Below, piece by piece: positions 8,495-16,773 of a stretch of DNA of 64,000 nt. The stretch is taken from positions 3,028,001-3,092,000 of the forward strand of contig NZ_JACCAS010000002.1 of assembly GCF_013409255.1 (NCBI RefSeq), read 5' to 3'. Positions within the stretch are counted from its first letter, which is position 1, and each line of letters opens with the position of its first letter. The position numbers and the translations under genes are program-made. A model generated the notes under the pieces. It did no database searches and had not been told where the DNA came from. It was given only the letters and a program-made list of their open reading frames with translations. Origin of the DNA: Paraburkholderia bryophila (GTDB lineage Bacteria > Pseudomonadota > Gammaproteobacteria > Burkholderiales > Burkholderiaceae).

Positions 8495-10090
8495 TCAGGT
8501 CGCTTCCGCCGACGCGGTAACCGGCGCATTCTTCGGCGCCTCCATCGGCGCATTCATCGCCATTCCAACCGGCTGCTGCGCCGGCGCATACGCGACGTAA
8601 TCGTCCATGCTGAAGGTGCTCGTGGCCTGGCGGAATTTGTACGCAAACCCCGGCCACAGCGTGGTGTTCTTGCCGGTCTTCGGATCGAGATACCAGCTCT
8701 TGCAGCCGCCGGTCGACCAGATCGCGCGGCCGAGTTTCTGCTGGATGCGCTCGTTGTAGGCGCGCTCCACCTGCGGGCGCACTTCGATCGCGGCGGCGCG
8801 CTCGGCGTTCATCGTCTTCAGCGCGCGCAGGATGTACTCGACCTGCGACTCGATCATGAACACCATCGAGTTGTGGCCGAGACCGGTGTTCGGACCCACG
8901 ACCATGAAGAAGTTCGGATAGCCCGGCAACGCCGTGCCCAGATACGCATGCGCACCGTCGCGCCACGTATCGACGATATCGACGCCGCCACGCCCACGCA
9001 CCACGCCCGGCGGAAACGGATCGGCAACCTGGAAGCCGGTGCCGAAGATCAGGCAGTCGGCCGGGTGACGCGCACCGTCGGTCGTGATCACCGCGTCTTC
9101 CTCGATGCGGGCGATCCCGGTGGTGGTCACCGCCACGTTCTGGCGCGACAGCGCGGGGAAGTAGTCGTTGGAAATCAGCACGCGCTTGCAGCCCATCGTG
9201 TAGTTCGGCGTCAGCGTGGCGCGCAGTTGCGGGTCGGGCACCTGACGGCGCAGATGCCGTTCGGCGACTTTCTGCGCGGTTTTCATCAGCGACGGATGAA
9301 TCGCGAAACCGAGCGCCCGCGATTCGAGCATGCAGTAGAGCGCCGAGCGCATGATCTTCTGTGTGAACGGCAGATGCCTGAAGAGCCATTGTTCGAGCGG
9401 CTTCACCGGACGGTCGGCCTTCGGCATGATCCACGGCGGAGTGCGCTGGAACAGTTCCAGATGCGCGACGCGCGGCGCGATCTGCGGCACGAACTGGATC
9501 GCGCTTGCGCCGGTGCCGATCACGGCGACACGTTTGCCGTCGAGCGGATAACCGTGGTCCCATTGCTGCGAATGGAACGTCTTGCCGCGAAATTTTTCGA
9601 TCCCCGGAATGTCGGGGAGGGCCGCGCGAGAGAGGCCACCCATCGCCGAAATCAGCACGCGCGCGGACCATTGCTGGCCGTTCGCGAAAGTCAGTTGCCA
9701 GCGGTGGCGCGTCTCGTCGTAGATCGCGCTCGCCAGTTCATGGCCAAAGCGCACATGACGCTGAACGCCGAAGCGCTGCGCGCATTCTTCCAGGTAACCG
9801 CGAATCTCCGGCTGGCGCGCGAACATGCGGGTCCAGTGCGGATTCGGGGCGAAGGAGAACGAATAGACGTGCGATTGGACGTCGCAGGCGCAACCGGGAT
9901 AGTGGTTGTCGCGCCAGGTGCCGCCGACCGACGCGGCCTTTTCCGCGATGATGAAGTCGGTCAGGCCGGCTTGCCGCAGGCGAATCGCCATGCCGAGCCC
10001 CGCAAAGCCGGAGCCGATGATGGCGATGTCGGTATCGACCGGCGCGGACGCGTCAGCGGTGGCTTCGTGGGGCGTCATACGTGCGTTCAT
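8495..10090 (-). CDS. Flavin-containing monooxygenase, Baeyer-Villiger type
   Basis: This 531-residue enzyme should use FAD and NADPH to insert oxygen into ketones or oxidise heteroatoms. Domains in order are the FAD-binding GSGFAG (26-31), the Baeyer-Villiger fingerprint F-x-G-x3-H-x3-W-D at 168-178, and the NADPH-binding GTGASA (192-197). AAGGAG precedes the ATG. It is the first gene of a four-gene minus-strand operon whose members together could take a ketone to ester, acid and alcohol. A perfect inverted repeat 30-50 bp upstream is a likely regulator site. Confidence 0.9.
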   Translation of the reverse strand: MNARMTPHEATADASAPVDTDIAIIGSGFAGLGMAIRLRQAGLTDFIIAEKAASVGGTWRDNHYPGCACDVQSHVYSFSFAPNPHWTRMFARQPEIRGYLEECAQRFGVQRHVRFGHELASAIYDETRHRWQLTFANGQQWSARVLISAMGGLSRAALPDIPGIEKFRGKTFHSQQWDHGYPLDGKRVAVIGTGASAIQFVPQIAPRVAHLELFQRTPPWIMPKADRPVKPLEQWLFRHLPFTQKIMRSALYCMLESRALGFAIHPSLMKTAQKVAERHLRRQVPDPQLRATLTPNYTMGCKRVLISNDYFPALSRQNVAVTTTGIARIEEDAVITTDGARHPADCLIFGTGFQVADPFPPGVVRGRGGVDIVDTWRDGAHAYLGTALPGYPNFFMVVGPNTGLGHNSMVFMIESQVEYILRALKTMNAERAAAIEVRPQVERAYNERIQQKLGRAIWSTGGCKSWYLDPKTGKNTTLWPGFAYKFRQATSTFSMDDYVAYAPAQQPVGMAMNAPMEAPKNAPVTASAEAT

Positions 10091-10119
10091 CCGATCCGTC
10101 TCCTTTTTACCGTCTTAAC

Positions 10120-10141
10120 TGTTACATTGAGTGATGTAACA
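10120..10141. promoter_or_regulatory. Perfect inverted repeat upstream of the monooxygenase operon
   Basis: TGTTACAT (10120-10127) and ATGTAACA (10134-10141) are exact inverted arms separated by TGAGTG. The element lies 30 bp upstream of the monooxygenase ATG, where a repressor or activator dimer would control the operon. No regulator gene is adjacent. Confidence 0.65.
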
Positions 10142-10221
10142 ATAGAGGCTGGTAACGGATGACGCAAGAAGCCGGTTAGATGTCCGGCTCTAGGAGCGGC
10201 CGCACGCCGCGGTCGGCGGGT

Positions 10222-11238
10222 CTATTTCGCCGCGAGCGCCGCCGTGGCAACGGGGTTCTGCCACACGGCGTCCTTCACGACGATTTTCTGCGGAATCAGG
10301 TGAGCGCCGTAGAAGGCATCCGCGACGCCTTGCTGCGAGCGGGCGATGTCTTCGGTGACGACCGTGGTGCCGTACGGATAGCGGCGTACCCATGTTTCGA
10401 CCAGTTTCGGGTCCAGGCCGACCTTCGGCGCGATCAGCGCAGCGGTTTCCACCGGATGCGCGTTGACCCACAGGCCGGCCGCGCGTAATTGTCCAAGAAT
10501 CGCGCCGACCACCTCGGGATGCTGCCGGGCGAAGTCGCGGGTGGCCTCGTAGAAGTTGTAGGGGCCGTTGAGACCCGCGTAGTCCGCCAGGGTGCGCGCT
10601 TTCAACGCCTGCTGCGCGGACGCGTAGTACGGATCCCAGATCACCCACGCATCGACGCTGCCGCTTTCGAACGCCGCGCGCGCGTCGGCGGGGGCCAGGT
10701 AGACCGGCCGAACGTCTTCGTAACGCAGGCCGGTTTTTTTCAGCGCTTCGAGCAGCAGGTAGTTCGAGCTCGATCCTTTCTGCAGCGCGATCCGTTTGCC
10801 TTTGAGATCGGCGACGTTGCGCAGCGTCGAATCGCTTCTCACCAGAATCGCTTCCGCGTGCTCGCCGGACGGTTCCGCGCCCACATAGACGAAGTTCACG
10901 CCGCCGGCCTGCGCGAACACCGGAGGCGGCGCGCCGGTATAGCCGAAGTCGACGCTGTTCGCGTTCAGCGCTTCGAGCAGTTGCGGTCCCGCCGGGAACT
11001 CGAACCACTTGATGCTGTAGCCGAGCGGTTTGAGGCGTTCGTCGAGCGAGCCTTGGGCCTTCAGTATCGCGAGCAGGCCGGACTTCTGGTAGCCGATGCG
11101 CAGGACCTTGGCGGCATCGCTGCCGTTGTGGTTGTCGTTGCCGCCTGACTGCGCGGTGGCGTTGACGGTGGTGAAGGTGGTGAATGCCGTCAGCAAAGCG
11201 GCGGCGACGTGAAGCGGAAAACGGGCGTGGCGGGTCAT
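10222..11238 (-). CDS. ssuA: Aliphatic sulfonate (nitrate/taurine-type) ABC transporter substrate-binding protein
   Basis: This 338-residue periplasmic binding protein has an export signal of about 30 residues (MTRHARFPLHVAAALLTAF onward). The body matches the SsuA/NrtA/TauA type: IGYQKSGLLAILKAQG, a FGYTGAPPPVFAQ loop, LKGKRIALQKGSS and AWVIWDPYYA. The start at 11238 is chosen because GGAG sits about 9 nt upstream and it opens the signal peptide. Longer in-frame starts up to 11352 lack these features. No ATPase or permease gene is adjacent, so it is an orphan binding protein here. The sulfonate preference is a family-level inference. Confidence 0.82.
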   Translation of the reverse strand: MTRHARFPLHVAAALLTAFTTFTTVNATAQSGGNDNHNGSDAAKVLRIGYQKSGLLAILKAQGSLDERLKPLGYSIKWFEFPAGPQLLEALNANSVDFGYTGAPPPVFAQAGGVNFVYVGAEPSGEHAEAILVRSDSTLRNVADLKGKRIALQKGSSSNYLLLEALKKTGLRYEDVRPVYLAPADARAAFESGSVDAWVIWDPYYASAQQALKARTLADYAGLNGPYNFYEATRDFARQHPEVVGAILGQLRAAGLWVNAHPVETAALIAPKVGLDPKLVETWVRRYPYGTTVVTEDIARSQQGVADAFYGAHLIPQKIVVKDAVWQNPVATAALAAK

Positions 11239-11311
11239 GCGGCGAATCTCCATGGCGTGCGATTGTGATTTCGCCGGCCGTGCGTCGTCAGCGTGGTCCT
11301 TGCGCACGCGG

Positions 11312-11331
11312 GTCATCTGACAGCAGGTGAC
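11312..11331. promoter_or_regulatory. Imperfect inverted repeat upstream of the ssuA-like gene
   Basis: GTCATCTG (11312-11319) and CAGGTGAC (11324-11331) are inverted with one mismatch and a 4-nt spacer, 74-93 bp upstream of the ssuA-like ATG. It may be an operator, but an 8-bp imperfect repeat can arise by chance. Confidence 0.25.
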
Positions 11332-11495
11332 GTGACGTGCATGGACGCGCAAGCGCTGGGAAACACGTCGCGGCGACGTTCATGGATCGTCGCATGGACG
11401 AGGAGCGCTACCAACGAAGCAATGGAGATTTGAATATGACGCGCGAGGCGCCGAGGCGGCGAGGCCGCACGTGGCGTGCGGCGAGCAGCGTATGG

Positions 11496-12347
11496 CTACT
11501 TCTTCGGCTTGTCCGGTTTCGCGGCAGCGCCGTCGGCGGGATGGCCCAGCTTCTTTTCCATGATCGCCGCGACGCGGTCGCCCAGGTAGTCGCCGGAGGC
11601 TTCTTCGAGCGCGCGGTTCATTTCGCTTTCCACCAGCACCATGGCGAGCGGCCGCACGCGCCAGATCGCGTCGACCAGCGCGGGCACGTCGGCGGGCGGC
11701 GGCAGCGCGTCGGCGTCGTAGCGATCCAGTTGATGGACCACCAGATCCACCAGCGCTTTGGCGACCGCCTGGAAATGCGGCCGGGCGATGCCGACGGCGT
11801 CGAGCAGATCGGCGAGCGGAATGCCTTCCTTCGCCATGGTCGCGCCGGCGGCCAGCGCCGTGGGATTGCCCGACACGAACGAGAGGCCGTGGCGTTCCAG
11901 CAGACCGAGCTCGACCGCTTTGCCGAGCGCGCTCGGCGTGGCTTTGTCGCCGAACATTTGCAGCAGTTCGATCAGCGAGTATTTCTTCGGACGCTCACGC
12001 GACCAGCGGCCGCCGATCGCGGTCTCCAGACCGAGGATCGAACGCAGATCATGGCCCTCGTCGACGGCCATGATCAGGTCTTGAATGTTCGCCAGGGTGT
12101 AGCCGCGAGTCAGCAGGTGATTGATCAGCTTCAGACGCGACACGTGCGTGTCGTCGTACACGCCGACCCGGCCGCGCTTTTCCGGCGGCGCGAGCAGGCC
12201 CCGGTCCTGATAGGCGCGCACGTTGCGCACCGTGGTGTCGGTGACGCGCGCGAGTTCGTCGACGGTGTATTCGTTGCGCGGCGCTGGGCTGGCCGCGACG
12301 TTGGCGTCGGCGGGCGAGGGCGGGACGGAGGGCGGCATGTTGGGCAT
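11496..12347 (-). CDS. MerR family transcriptional regulator
   Basis: This 283-residue regulator has an N-terminal winged helix-turn-helix of MerR type at about 27-95 (EYTVDELARVTDTTVRNVRA then YQDRGLL and YTLANIQDLI). A large C-terminal effector region of no recognised fold follows. The roughly 26-residue N-terminal Pro/Ala leader is unusual, and an ATG three codons in is an alternative start. No metal-binding Cys cluster is visible, so a metal sensor is unlikely. No obvious target gene is divergent from it. The downstream ssuA-like gene is 257 bp away. Confidence 0.85.
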   Translation of the reverse strand: MPNMPPSVPPSPADANVAASPAPRNEYTVDELARVTDTTVRNVRAYQDRGLLAPPEKRGRVGVYDDTHVSRLKLINHLLTRGYTLANIQDLIMAVDEGHDLRSILGLETAIGGRWSRERPKKYSLIELLQMFGDKATPSALGKAVELGLLERHGLSFVSGNPTALAAGATMAKEGIPLADLLDAVGIARPHFQAVAKALVDLVVHQLDRYDADALPPPADVPALVDAIWRVRPLAMVLVESEMNRALEEASGDYLGDRVAAIMEKKLGHPADGAAAKPDKPKK

Positions 12348-12461
12348 GGGCGGATTTTAACGCGGCCGTCGGCGCGGCCGCCAGCCTGGCAGTGCGTCAT
12401 GTTGCGTCATGGCGCGTGATGGGAGCGAGCGGGACCGTGCGTCGCGCGCCTGCGGCGACGC

Positions 12462-13559
12462 TTATTCCAGGTAGGATCGAATCAGTTTTTCATTGGCGTC
12501 GGAGTAGTCATAGCAATTCGATCGTAAATCGACCGGCGCTGCGAACATGATCGTTTCGCACCACCAGCCGTTGTATCTGACTTCGGCGTGTTTATGGGTT
12601 GCGTCCAGCATGTGGCCGAATTCGTGGGCGAGAGTTTGATGGCTGCTAGCACTTGCAATGCCGTAGTCGCCGCCCTGAAAGGCTATTCCTGCCGTGGTAC
12701 TGCTTATCGGATTGCGCGTGAAGAGGAGGAATTTGCTATCGACGTCGATCTCCTGCGGAAACCTGGCGCGCACGAGTGTCAGCCACTCGAGGAGCTTCCT
12801 GTTAGGGTCGTCGCTCGCATAGGCAAAGTCGGTGACGCCGGGAAGGTCGCGGCGAATATCGATCGCCATTGTGCGCCCAACCGGCAGCAAGGCTTCAATG
12901 AGTCCAACCCACCAGCTTAGGTGATCGTTGATCGCGACGTTTTTGGCGTCGTCGTGAACGAATATGGAGAAGATCAATTCAGCGGTATCGCGACTGTCGG
13001 CCTTTGCTTTTGCACGGTCGCCGGTAGGCGATTCCGGTGTGGTTTCGCCCGGCGCAAGCACGATGTCGCGAAGAACGGTTTCGCTTTTGGCCGGCTGGGT
13101 GAGAACGCGTATCTCGGGGTTGGGTTTTTGGGTGGCGTAGTTGATCGTGTACGCGTCGGAATGCGGCGCCGCGTTGACAAAAATATCCAGGCGGTCCGCG
13201 TAGCGGGTAAAAATCGCCGGATAGCCGTCGACCTTGCCGCGGTACAGCGCGGCCTCGCCATCGTCCGAATAAACCAGCCTGACCGGCATGCGCGTGTCGA
13301 CATGCATGATCGCAGCGGCACGCGTCGCATCGGCGCGCGCGGCGCCTTGAGCCGGCAGGTCGCCGCGTAAGCCGGCCGGCAATCCGCGAGCGACCGCTCC
13401 GTCGAAGTCCGTTACCGTGGAAGCGACGCTGCCTCCCGCCGCAGCCAGCAGGCACACCAGCAGCAAAAACGCGAGAGCCGCCGCGAAGCGTGAACGAGGT
13501 GCGTCGACGTTGCGCGTCGAGCGCATCGGCTGCTGGCATGAAAAAGGGAGATGGGGCAC
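12462..13559 (-). CDS. Hypothetical exported protein with a metzincin-like zinc-protease motif
   Basis: I do not recognise the family. The 365-residue protein has a hydrophobic stretch at about 27-45 (LAFLLLVCLLAAAGG), consistent with a signal peptide or anchor. Near the C-terminus it carries H-E-F-G-H at 312-316 with a further histidine at 322. That spacing matches the HExxHxxGxxH zinc signature of metzincins except that aspartate replaces the glycine. Two cysteines (C334, C349) could pair. The start is GTG with AGGAG just upstream. It is probably a secreted or periplasmic metalloprotease, but this rests on the motif alone. Confidence 0.6.
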   Translation of the reverse strand: MPHLPFSCQQPMRSTRNVDAPRSRFAAALAFLLLVCLLAAAGGSVASTVTDFDGAVARGLPAGLRGDLPAQGAARADATRAAAIMHVDTRMPVRLVYSDDGEAALYRGKVDGYPAIFTRYADRLDIFVNAAPHSDAYTINYATQKPNPEIRVLTQPAKSETVLRDIVLAPGETTPESPTGDRAKAKADSRDTAELIFSIFVHDDAKNVAINDHLSWWVGLIEALLPVGRTMAIDIRRDLPGVTDFAYASDDPNRKLLEWLTLVRARFPQEIDVDSKFLLFTRNPISSTTAGIAFQGGDYGIASASSHQTLAHEFGHMLDATHKHAEVRYNGWWCETIMFAAPVDLRSNCYDYSDANEKLIRSYLE

Positions 13560-13717
13560 GGCGCGCTCCTGAATGTCGAGGTCACGTCGAATCCTTTGAA
13601 CCGGAAATCGACCTTCTCGCGCGCCGCTACTCGTTGGCGCCGCGAGTCACCTCGAAATTAGGCGCAGCGATCCCATGCGTCCAGTGACAAGGCGACGCGA
13701 GCGCTTCTGGTACGCCC

Positions 13718-14329
13718 CTACGCGACGTCGTCCGGCGCCGTCGAATCGCCCACGCCGAGCTTGCGTTGCATCAGCGTGGTATCGAGCCAGCGGCCGTGCT
13801 TGAAGCCGACCGCCTTCAACGTGCCGGTCAATTCGAAGCCCAACTGCGTATGCAGCGACAGCGAGCCGCCGCTGCCGCCGTCGGCGATCACGGCGACCAT
13901 CTGACGCCACGGTCCGGTTTCGCAACGCTCGATCAGCGCTTCGAGCAGGATGCGTCCGAGGCCTCGGCCGCGATACGCGTCGTTCACATAGATCGAATCT
14001 TCGATGGTGTTGCGATACGCGGCGCGCGGCCGGTAAGGCGTCGCGTAGCAATAGCCGGCGACTTCGCCGTCGATCTCGGCGACCATATACGGCAGCCCAT
14101 GGCTGCGCACCGACGCGAGCCGTGTGCGCAGATCGTCGACGGAAGGCGGCGTTTCTTCGAACGAGGCGACGCCGGTCAGCACATGGTGCGCGTAGATCGC
14201 CTGGATTGCGGGTAGATCGGCTTCGGTGGCGTCGCGAATCAGCGGTGGGTTGCGCGGCGAATTCAGCGGCGAGGTCGCGGTCGCATCCGATGCGGCAGGC
14301 GTGGAGGGCGCGGGGCGGGTGGTGCTCAT
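13718..14329 (-). CDS. GNAT N-acetyltransferase, phosphinothricin-acetyltransferase-like
   Basis: This 203-residue acetyl-CoA-dependent N-acetyltransferase has acetyl-CoA-binding motif A at about 113-130, including RGRGLG (120-125). The segments RDATEADLPAIQAIYAHHV and TPYRPRAAYRNTIEDSIYV are typical of the phosphinothricin/methionine-sulfone acetyltransferase branch. About 30 Ser/Thr/Pro/Ala-rich residues precede the domain, longer than the family norm, so the true start may be internal. CAGGAA lies upstream of the ATG used. Likely role: acetylation of an amino-acid analogue. Substrate not assignable. Confidence 0.85.
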   Translation of the reverse strand: MSTTRPAPSTPAASDATATSPLNSPRNPPLIRDATEADLPAIQAIYAHHVLTGVASFEETPPSVDDLRTRLASVRSHGLPYMVAEIDGEVAGYCYATPYRPRAAYRNTIEDSIYVNDAYRGRGLGRILLEALIERCETGPWRQMVAVIADGGSGGSLSLHTQLGFELTGTLKAVGFKHGRWLDTTLMQRKLGVGDSTAPDDVA

Positions 14330-14448
14330 ACGTGTTCCTGTCGTGGCCGTTGGAATGAATACGTTTGACTATGCCCGCCGCGCGCGCGGATTTGAAGCGA
14401 GTCAAAAATCGCCATCGCGTATGGCCGCTATTCGTGTGGCAATACCGG

Positions 14449-14670
14449 TCAGTTATGCGAGTACGTGTCCGGCTGCTTCACATGTCCACGGTGACGCTTC
14501 TGATGTTGAGTCTTGTGCTTCGGGCTGGCGTTGGATTGCGCGGGCGCGCCATGGCCATTGCCGGACGGCAGCGTGCTCTGGCCTTCGCCGAAGCGGAAAG
14601 TTTGCGAGGTTTGAGCGACCGCACCGGCGGACAGCGTCAAAGCGGCGACGAGGCAAAGCGACAATTTCAT
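14449..14670 (-). CDS. Small exported protein of unknown function
   Basis: This 73-residue product has a clear signal peptide, MKLSLCLVAALTLSAGAVAQ. The mature part of about 53 residues is rich in Gln, His, Lys and Ser and has no predicted domain. The ATG is preceded by an excellent AAGGAGGA, which supports real translation. A longer in-frame extension upstream has neither. It lies between the GNAT and RpiR genes on the same strand. Function unknown; a periplasmic cation- or surface-binding peptide is possible. Confidence 0.75.
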   Translation of the reverse strand: MKLSLCLVAALTLSAGAVAQTSQTFRFGEGQSTLPSGNGHGAPAQSNASPKHKTQHQKRHRGHVKQPDTYSHN

Positions 14671-14777
14671 GAATCCTCCTTCGGAACGAGCCGCAGAGGA
14701 TACCCGGTTTGCAACGGAGGGGTCGATTCGGTCGATTCGGCCGATTGACTGCAACACGCGCCCATGCGCCGAAAGCG

Positions 14778-15671
14778 TCAAAGATCGAACTGGTCGAATT
14801 CGCTCTGCAGTTCGCGGTTACGGGCGACGCGCTCGTCGATACCCGGCCCGAGCCGTTCGACGATCGCCGAGATCAGCAGATTGAACAGGCACGTGAGTGG
14901 CGCGAGCGAATCCCAGAACTGACCGACATCGGTTTTCACCTGCAGCAGGTCGCCGTCGAATTCGCGCGCCCACGGACAATAGATATCGGTGACGAGCGCG
15001 AACGGCAAACCGCGTCGCGTGGCCGCTTCGCAATAGCGGCGCGCGACCTTCGAATAGGCGCGCGTGTCGGTCACGATCAGATAGGGTGACTTGAAGTCCG
15101 AGTTCAGCGAATCGACATACGAGCCCGACATGCCGTCGGAATAGAACACGCGCGGGCGAAGATATTCGAGGTAGCTATAGAACGCGTTGCTGATACCGCG
15201 GGTGGATTGAATGCCGAGAATGTAGACGGCGTCCGCGGTTGCGATGCGATCGGCGACACGCGCGAAGGCGGGTGATTGCGCGAGCTGGTAGACATGCTGG
15301 ATCGCGCCGACTTCGAGTTCGAGCGAATGGGCGAGCGCCGCATTCGGCGCAGTGGGACCGCCCGCGTGCGGCGCGGCTTCGTCGTGCTGGCCGGCGCCAC
15401 GGCGGAACGCGTCGAGCCGGTCGGTGATCAGCCACGGACGCTCCTGCGCGCCGCGCAGTTCGCGTTTCAGATCGTCGAGGTTCTGATAGCCGATGCTGCG
15501 CAGAAAGCGCCCCACCGAAATGCCGCTCGTGCCGGCTTGCTGGGCGATCTGATCGGCGTTTTCGAGGCCGAGCCGGTCGAGATTGGCCAGCATATAGCTG
15601 GCGACGCGTTTGGAAGTCGGCGTGAGTTCGGCAAAGCGGGCTTCGACGGTTTGGGTAAAAGCGGTCGGCAT
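14778..15671 (-). CDS. MurR/RpiR family transcriptional regulator with SIS domain
   Basis: This 297-residue regulator has an RpiR-type helix-turn-helix at about 1-77 (LTPTSKRVASYMLANLDRLG, GTSGISVGRFLRSIGY). A sugar-isomerase (SIS) sensor domain at about 110-260 contains DAVYILGIQSTRGISNAF and PYLIVTDT. Such proteins sense phosphosugars or, in Burkholderia, other small metabolites. The start at 15671 follows the family length. An in-frame ATG at 15746 would add 25 residues with no recognised homology, and neither has a strong ribosome-binding site. The EamA exporter gene ends 99 bp upstream on the same strand. Confidence 0.86.
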   Translation of the reverse strand: MPTAFTQTVEARFAELTPTSKRVASYMLANLDRLGLENADQIAQQAGTSGISVGRFLRSIGYQNLDDLKRELRGAQERPWLITDRLDAFRRGAGQHDEAAPHAGGPTAPNAALAHSLELEVGAIQHVYQLAQSPAFARVADRIATADAVYILGIQSTRGISNAFYSYLEYLRPRVFYSDGMSGSYVDSLNSDFKSPYLIVTDTRAYSKVARRYCEAATRRGLPFALVTDIYCPWAREFDGDLLQVKTDVGQFWDSLAPLTCLFNLLISAIVERLGPGIDERVARNRELQSEFDQFDL

Positions 15672-15770
15672 CGTAGTCGCGGCGCAAGGCAGTGGTGGAT
15701 CGATCGTCGGGATGATGACATAGTCGACCGGCCGCCGGCATCGCATTGCGTCGATTTGCGGGGGGCCTCG

Positions 15771-16658
15771 TCAGATCGCGGGCCGTGCCGGCGCCGCCCG
15801 CGCGAAGCGCCGGGCGCCCGCCACGCAGGCCACCACCACGACGGTGACGAGGATCATCGCGAGCGGGACCTCTTCATGCAACAGCAAGCCGGCCAGCAAC
15901 AGGCCGAAGAACGGCTGCAGCAATTGCAACTGACCGACCCCGGCGATGCCGCCGAGCGCGAGGCCGCGATACCAGAACACGAAACCGATCAGCATGCTGA
16001 ACAGCGACACATACGCGAGGCCCCACAGCGCGGCGTGACTGACGCCGTCGAATGACGCGGGCCGGGTCCACCACGCGAGCGGCAGCATCAGCGGCAACGA
16101 CAGCACCAGCGCCCACGAAATCACCTGCCAGCCGCCGAGGTGGCGCGACAGACGCGCGCCTTCCGCATAGCCCAGACCGCACACGATGATCGCGGCCAGC
16201 ATCAGCGCATCGCCGATGGGCGATGCGTCGATGCCGTGACGCAACGCGAACGCGACCACCGCGCTGCTGCCGAGCGCGGAGAATACCCAGAACGCCGGTT
16301 GCGGGCGCTCGCCGCCGCGCAGCACGCCGAAGATCGCGGTAGCGAGCGGCAGCAGGCCGACGAACACCACCGCATGCGCCGCGTTCACGTGACGCAACGC
16401 CAGCGCCGTCAATAGCGGGAAGCCGACCACCACGCCGAGGGCGACGACCACCAGCGGAATCAGATCGCGACGGGCGGGACGGGCCTGGCGGAACACCAGC
16501 AATAACAGCAGACCGAGCGTGCCGGCGATGGTGGCGCGGGCAACCGTCAGGAACACCGGGTCGAGACCTTGCACGGCGATACGCGTGGCCGGCAGCGAGC
16601 CGCTGAAAATCAGCACGCCGATCATGCCGCTTAGCCAGCCGTTGGTTGTCTTGTCCAT
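15771..16658 (-). CDS. EamA/DMT family transporter (drug-metabolite exporter)
   Basis: This is a 295-residue inner-membrane protein with about ten transmembrane helices in two EamA halves; GLAYVSLFSMLIGFVFWYRG in the second half is typical. Family members export amino acids or metabolites. The ATG at 16658 (MDKTTNGWLSGMIG) is chosen because the upstream extension is polar and non-conserved. It is divergent from a MocR-type aminotransferase-like regulator, a common pairing in which the regulator controls the exporter. The shared upstream region of 115 bp carries repeated CAGT/ACTG sites. Confidence 0.87.
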   Translation of the reverse strand: MDKTTNGWLSGMIGVLIFSGSLPATRIAVQGLDPVFLTVARATIAGTLGLLLLLVFRQARPARRDLIPLVVVALGVVVGFPLLTALALRHVNAAHAVVFVGLLPLATAIFGVLRGGERPQPAFWVFSALGSSAVVAFALRHGIDASPIGDALMLAAIIVCGLGYAEGARLSRHLGGWQVISWALVLSLPLMLPLAWWTRPASFDGVSHAALWGLAYVSLFSMLIGFVFWYRGLALGGIAGVGQLQLLQPFFGLLLAGLLLHEEVPLAMILVTVVVVACVAGARRFARAAPARPAI

Positions 16659-16730
16659 CGAAAGTGTCCGTGCAGAGGCGAATGAAGGACATAGCATCCG
16701 CTTTTGCGCCGTAAAGGGTAAGCTACGGAT

Positions 16731-16772
16731 CAGTACAATTCATACAAACTGTCCTTACTGTGGAGCAGTACA
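16731..16772. promoter_or_regulatory. Probable MocR operator: CAGT/ACTG half-sites between divergent genes
   Basis: Four half-sites lie in the divergent region: CAGT at 16731, ACTG at 16748, ACTG at 16757 and CAGT at 16766. The last three have 9-bp spacing. CAGTACA occurs twice as a direct repeat, 35 bp apart (16731-16737 and 16766-16772). MocR-type regulators are known to use sets of direct and inverted repeats near their own start. Confidence 0.5.
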
Positions 16773-16773
16773 G

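Noticed and set aside
7790..10162. 790-codon plus-strand frame opposite the SDR and monooxygenase genes
   Set aside because: Arg/Ala/His-rich low-complexity translation spanning two real minus-strand genes, so it is composition-driven.
10170..10189. Stem AGCCGG/CCGGCT after the ssuA-like gene as a terminator
   Set aside because: Only 6-bp stem with an 8-nt loop and no T-run on the minus strand, too weak to call.
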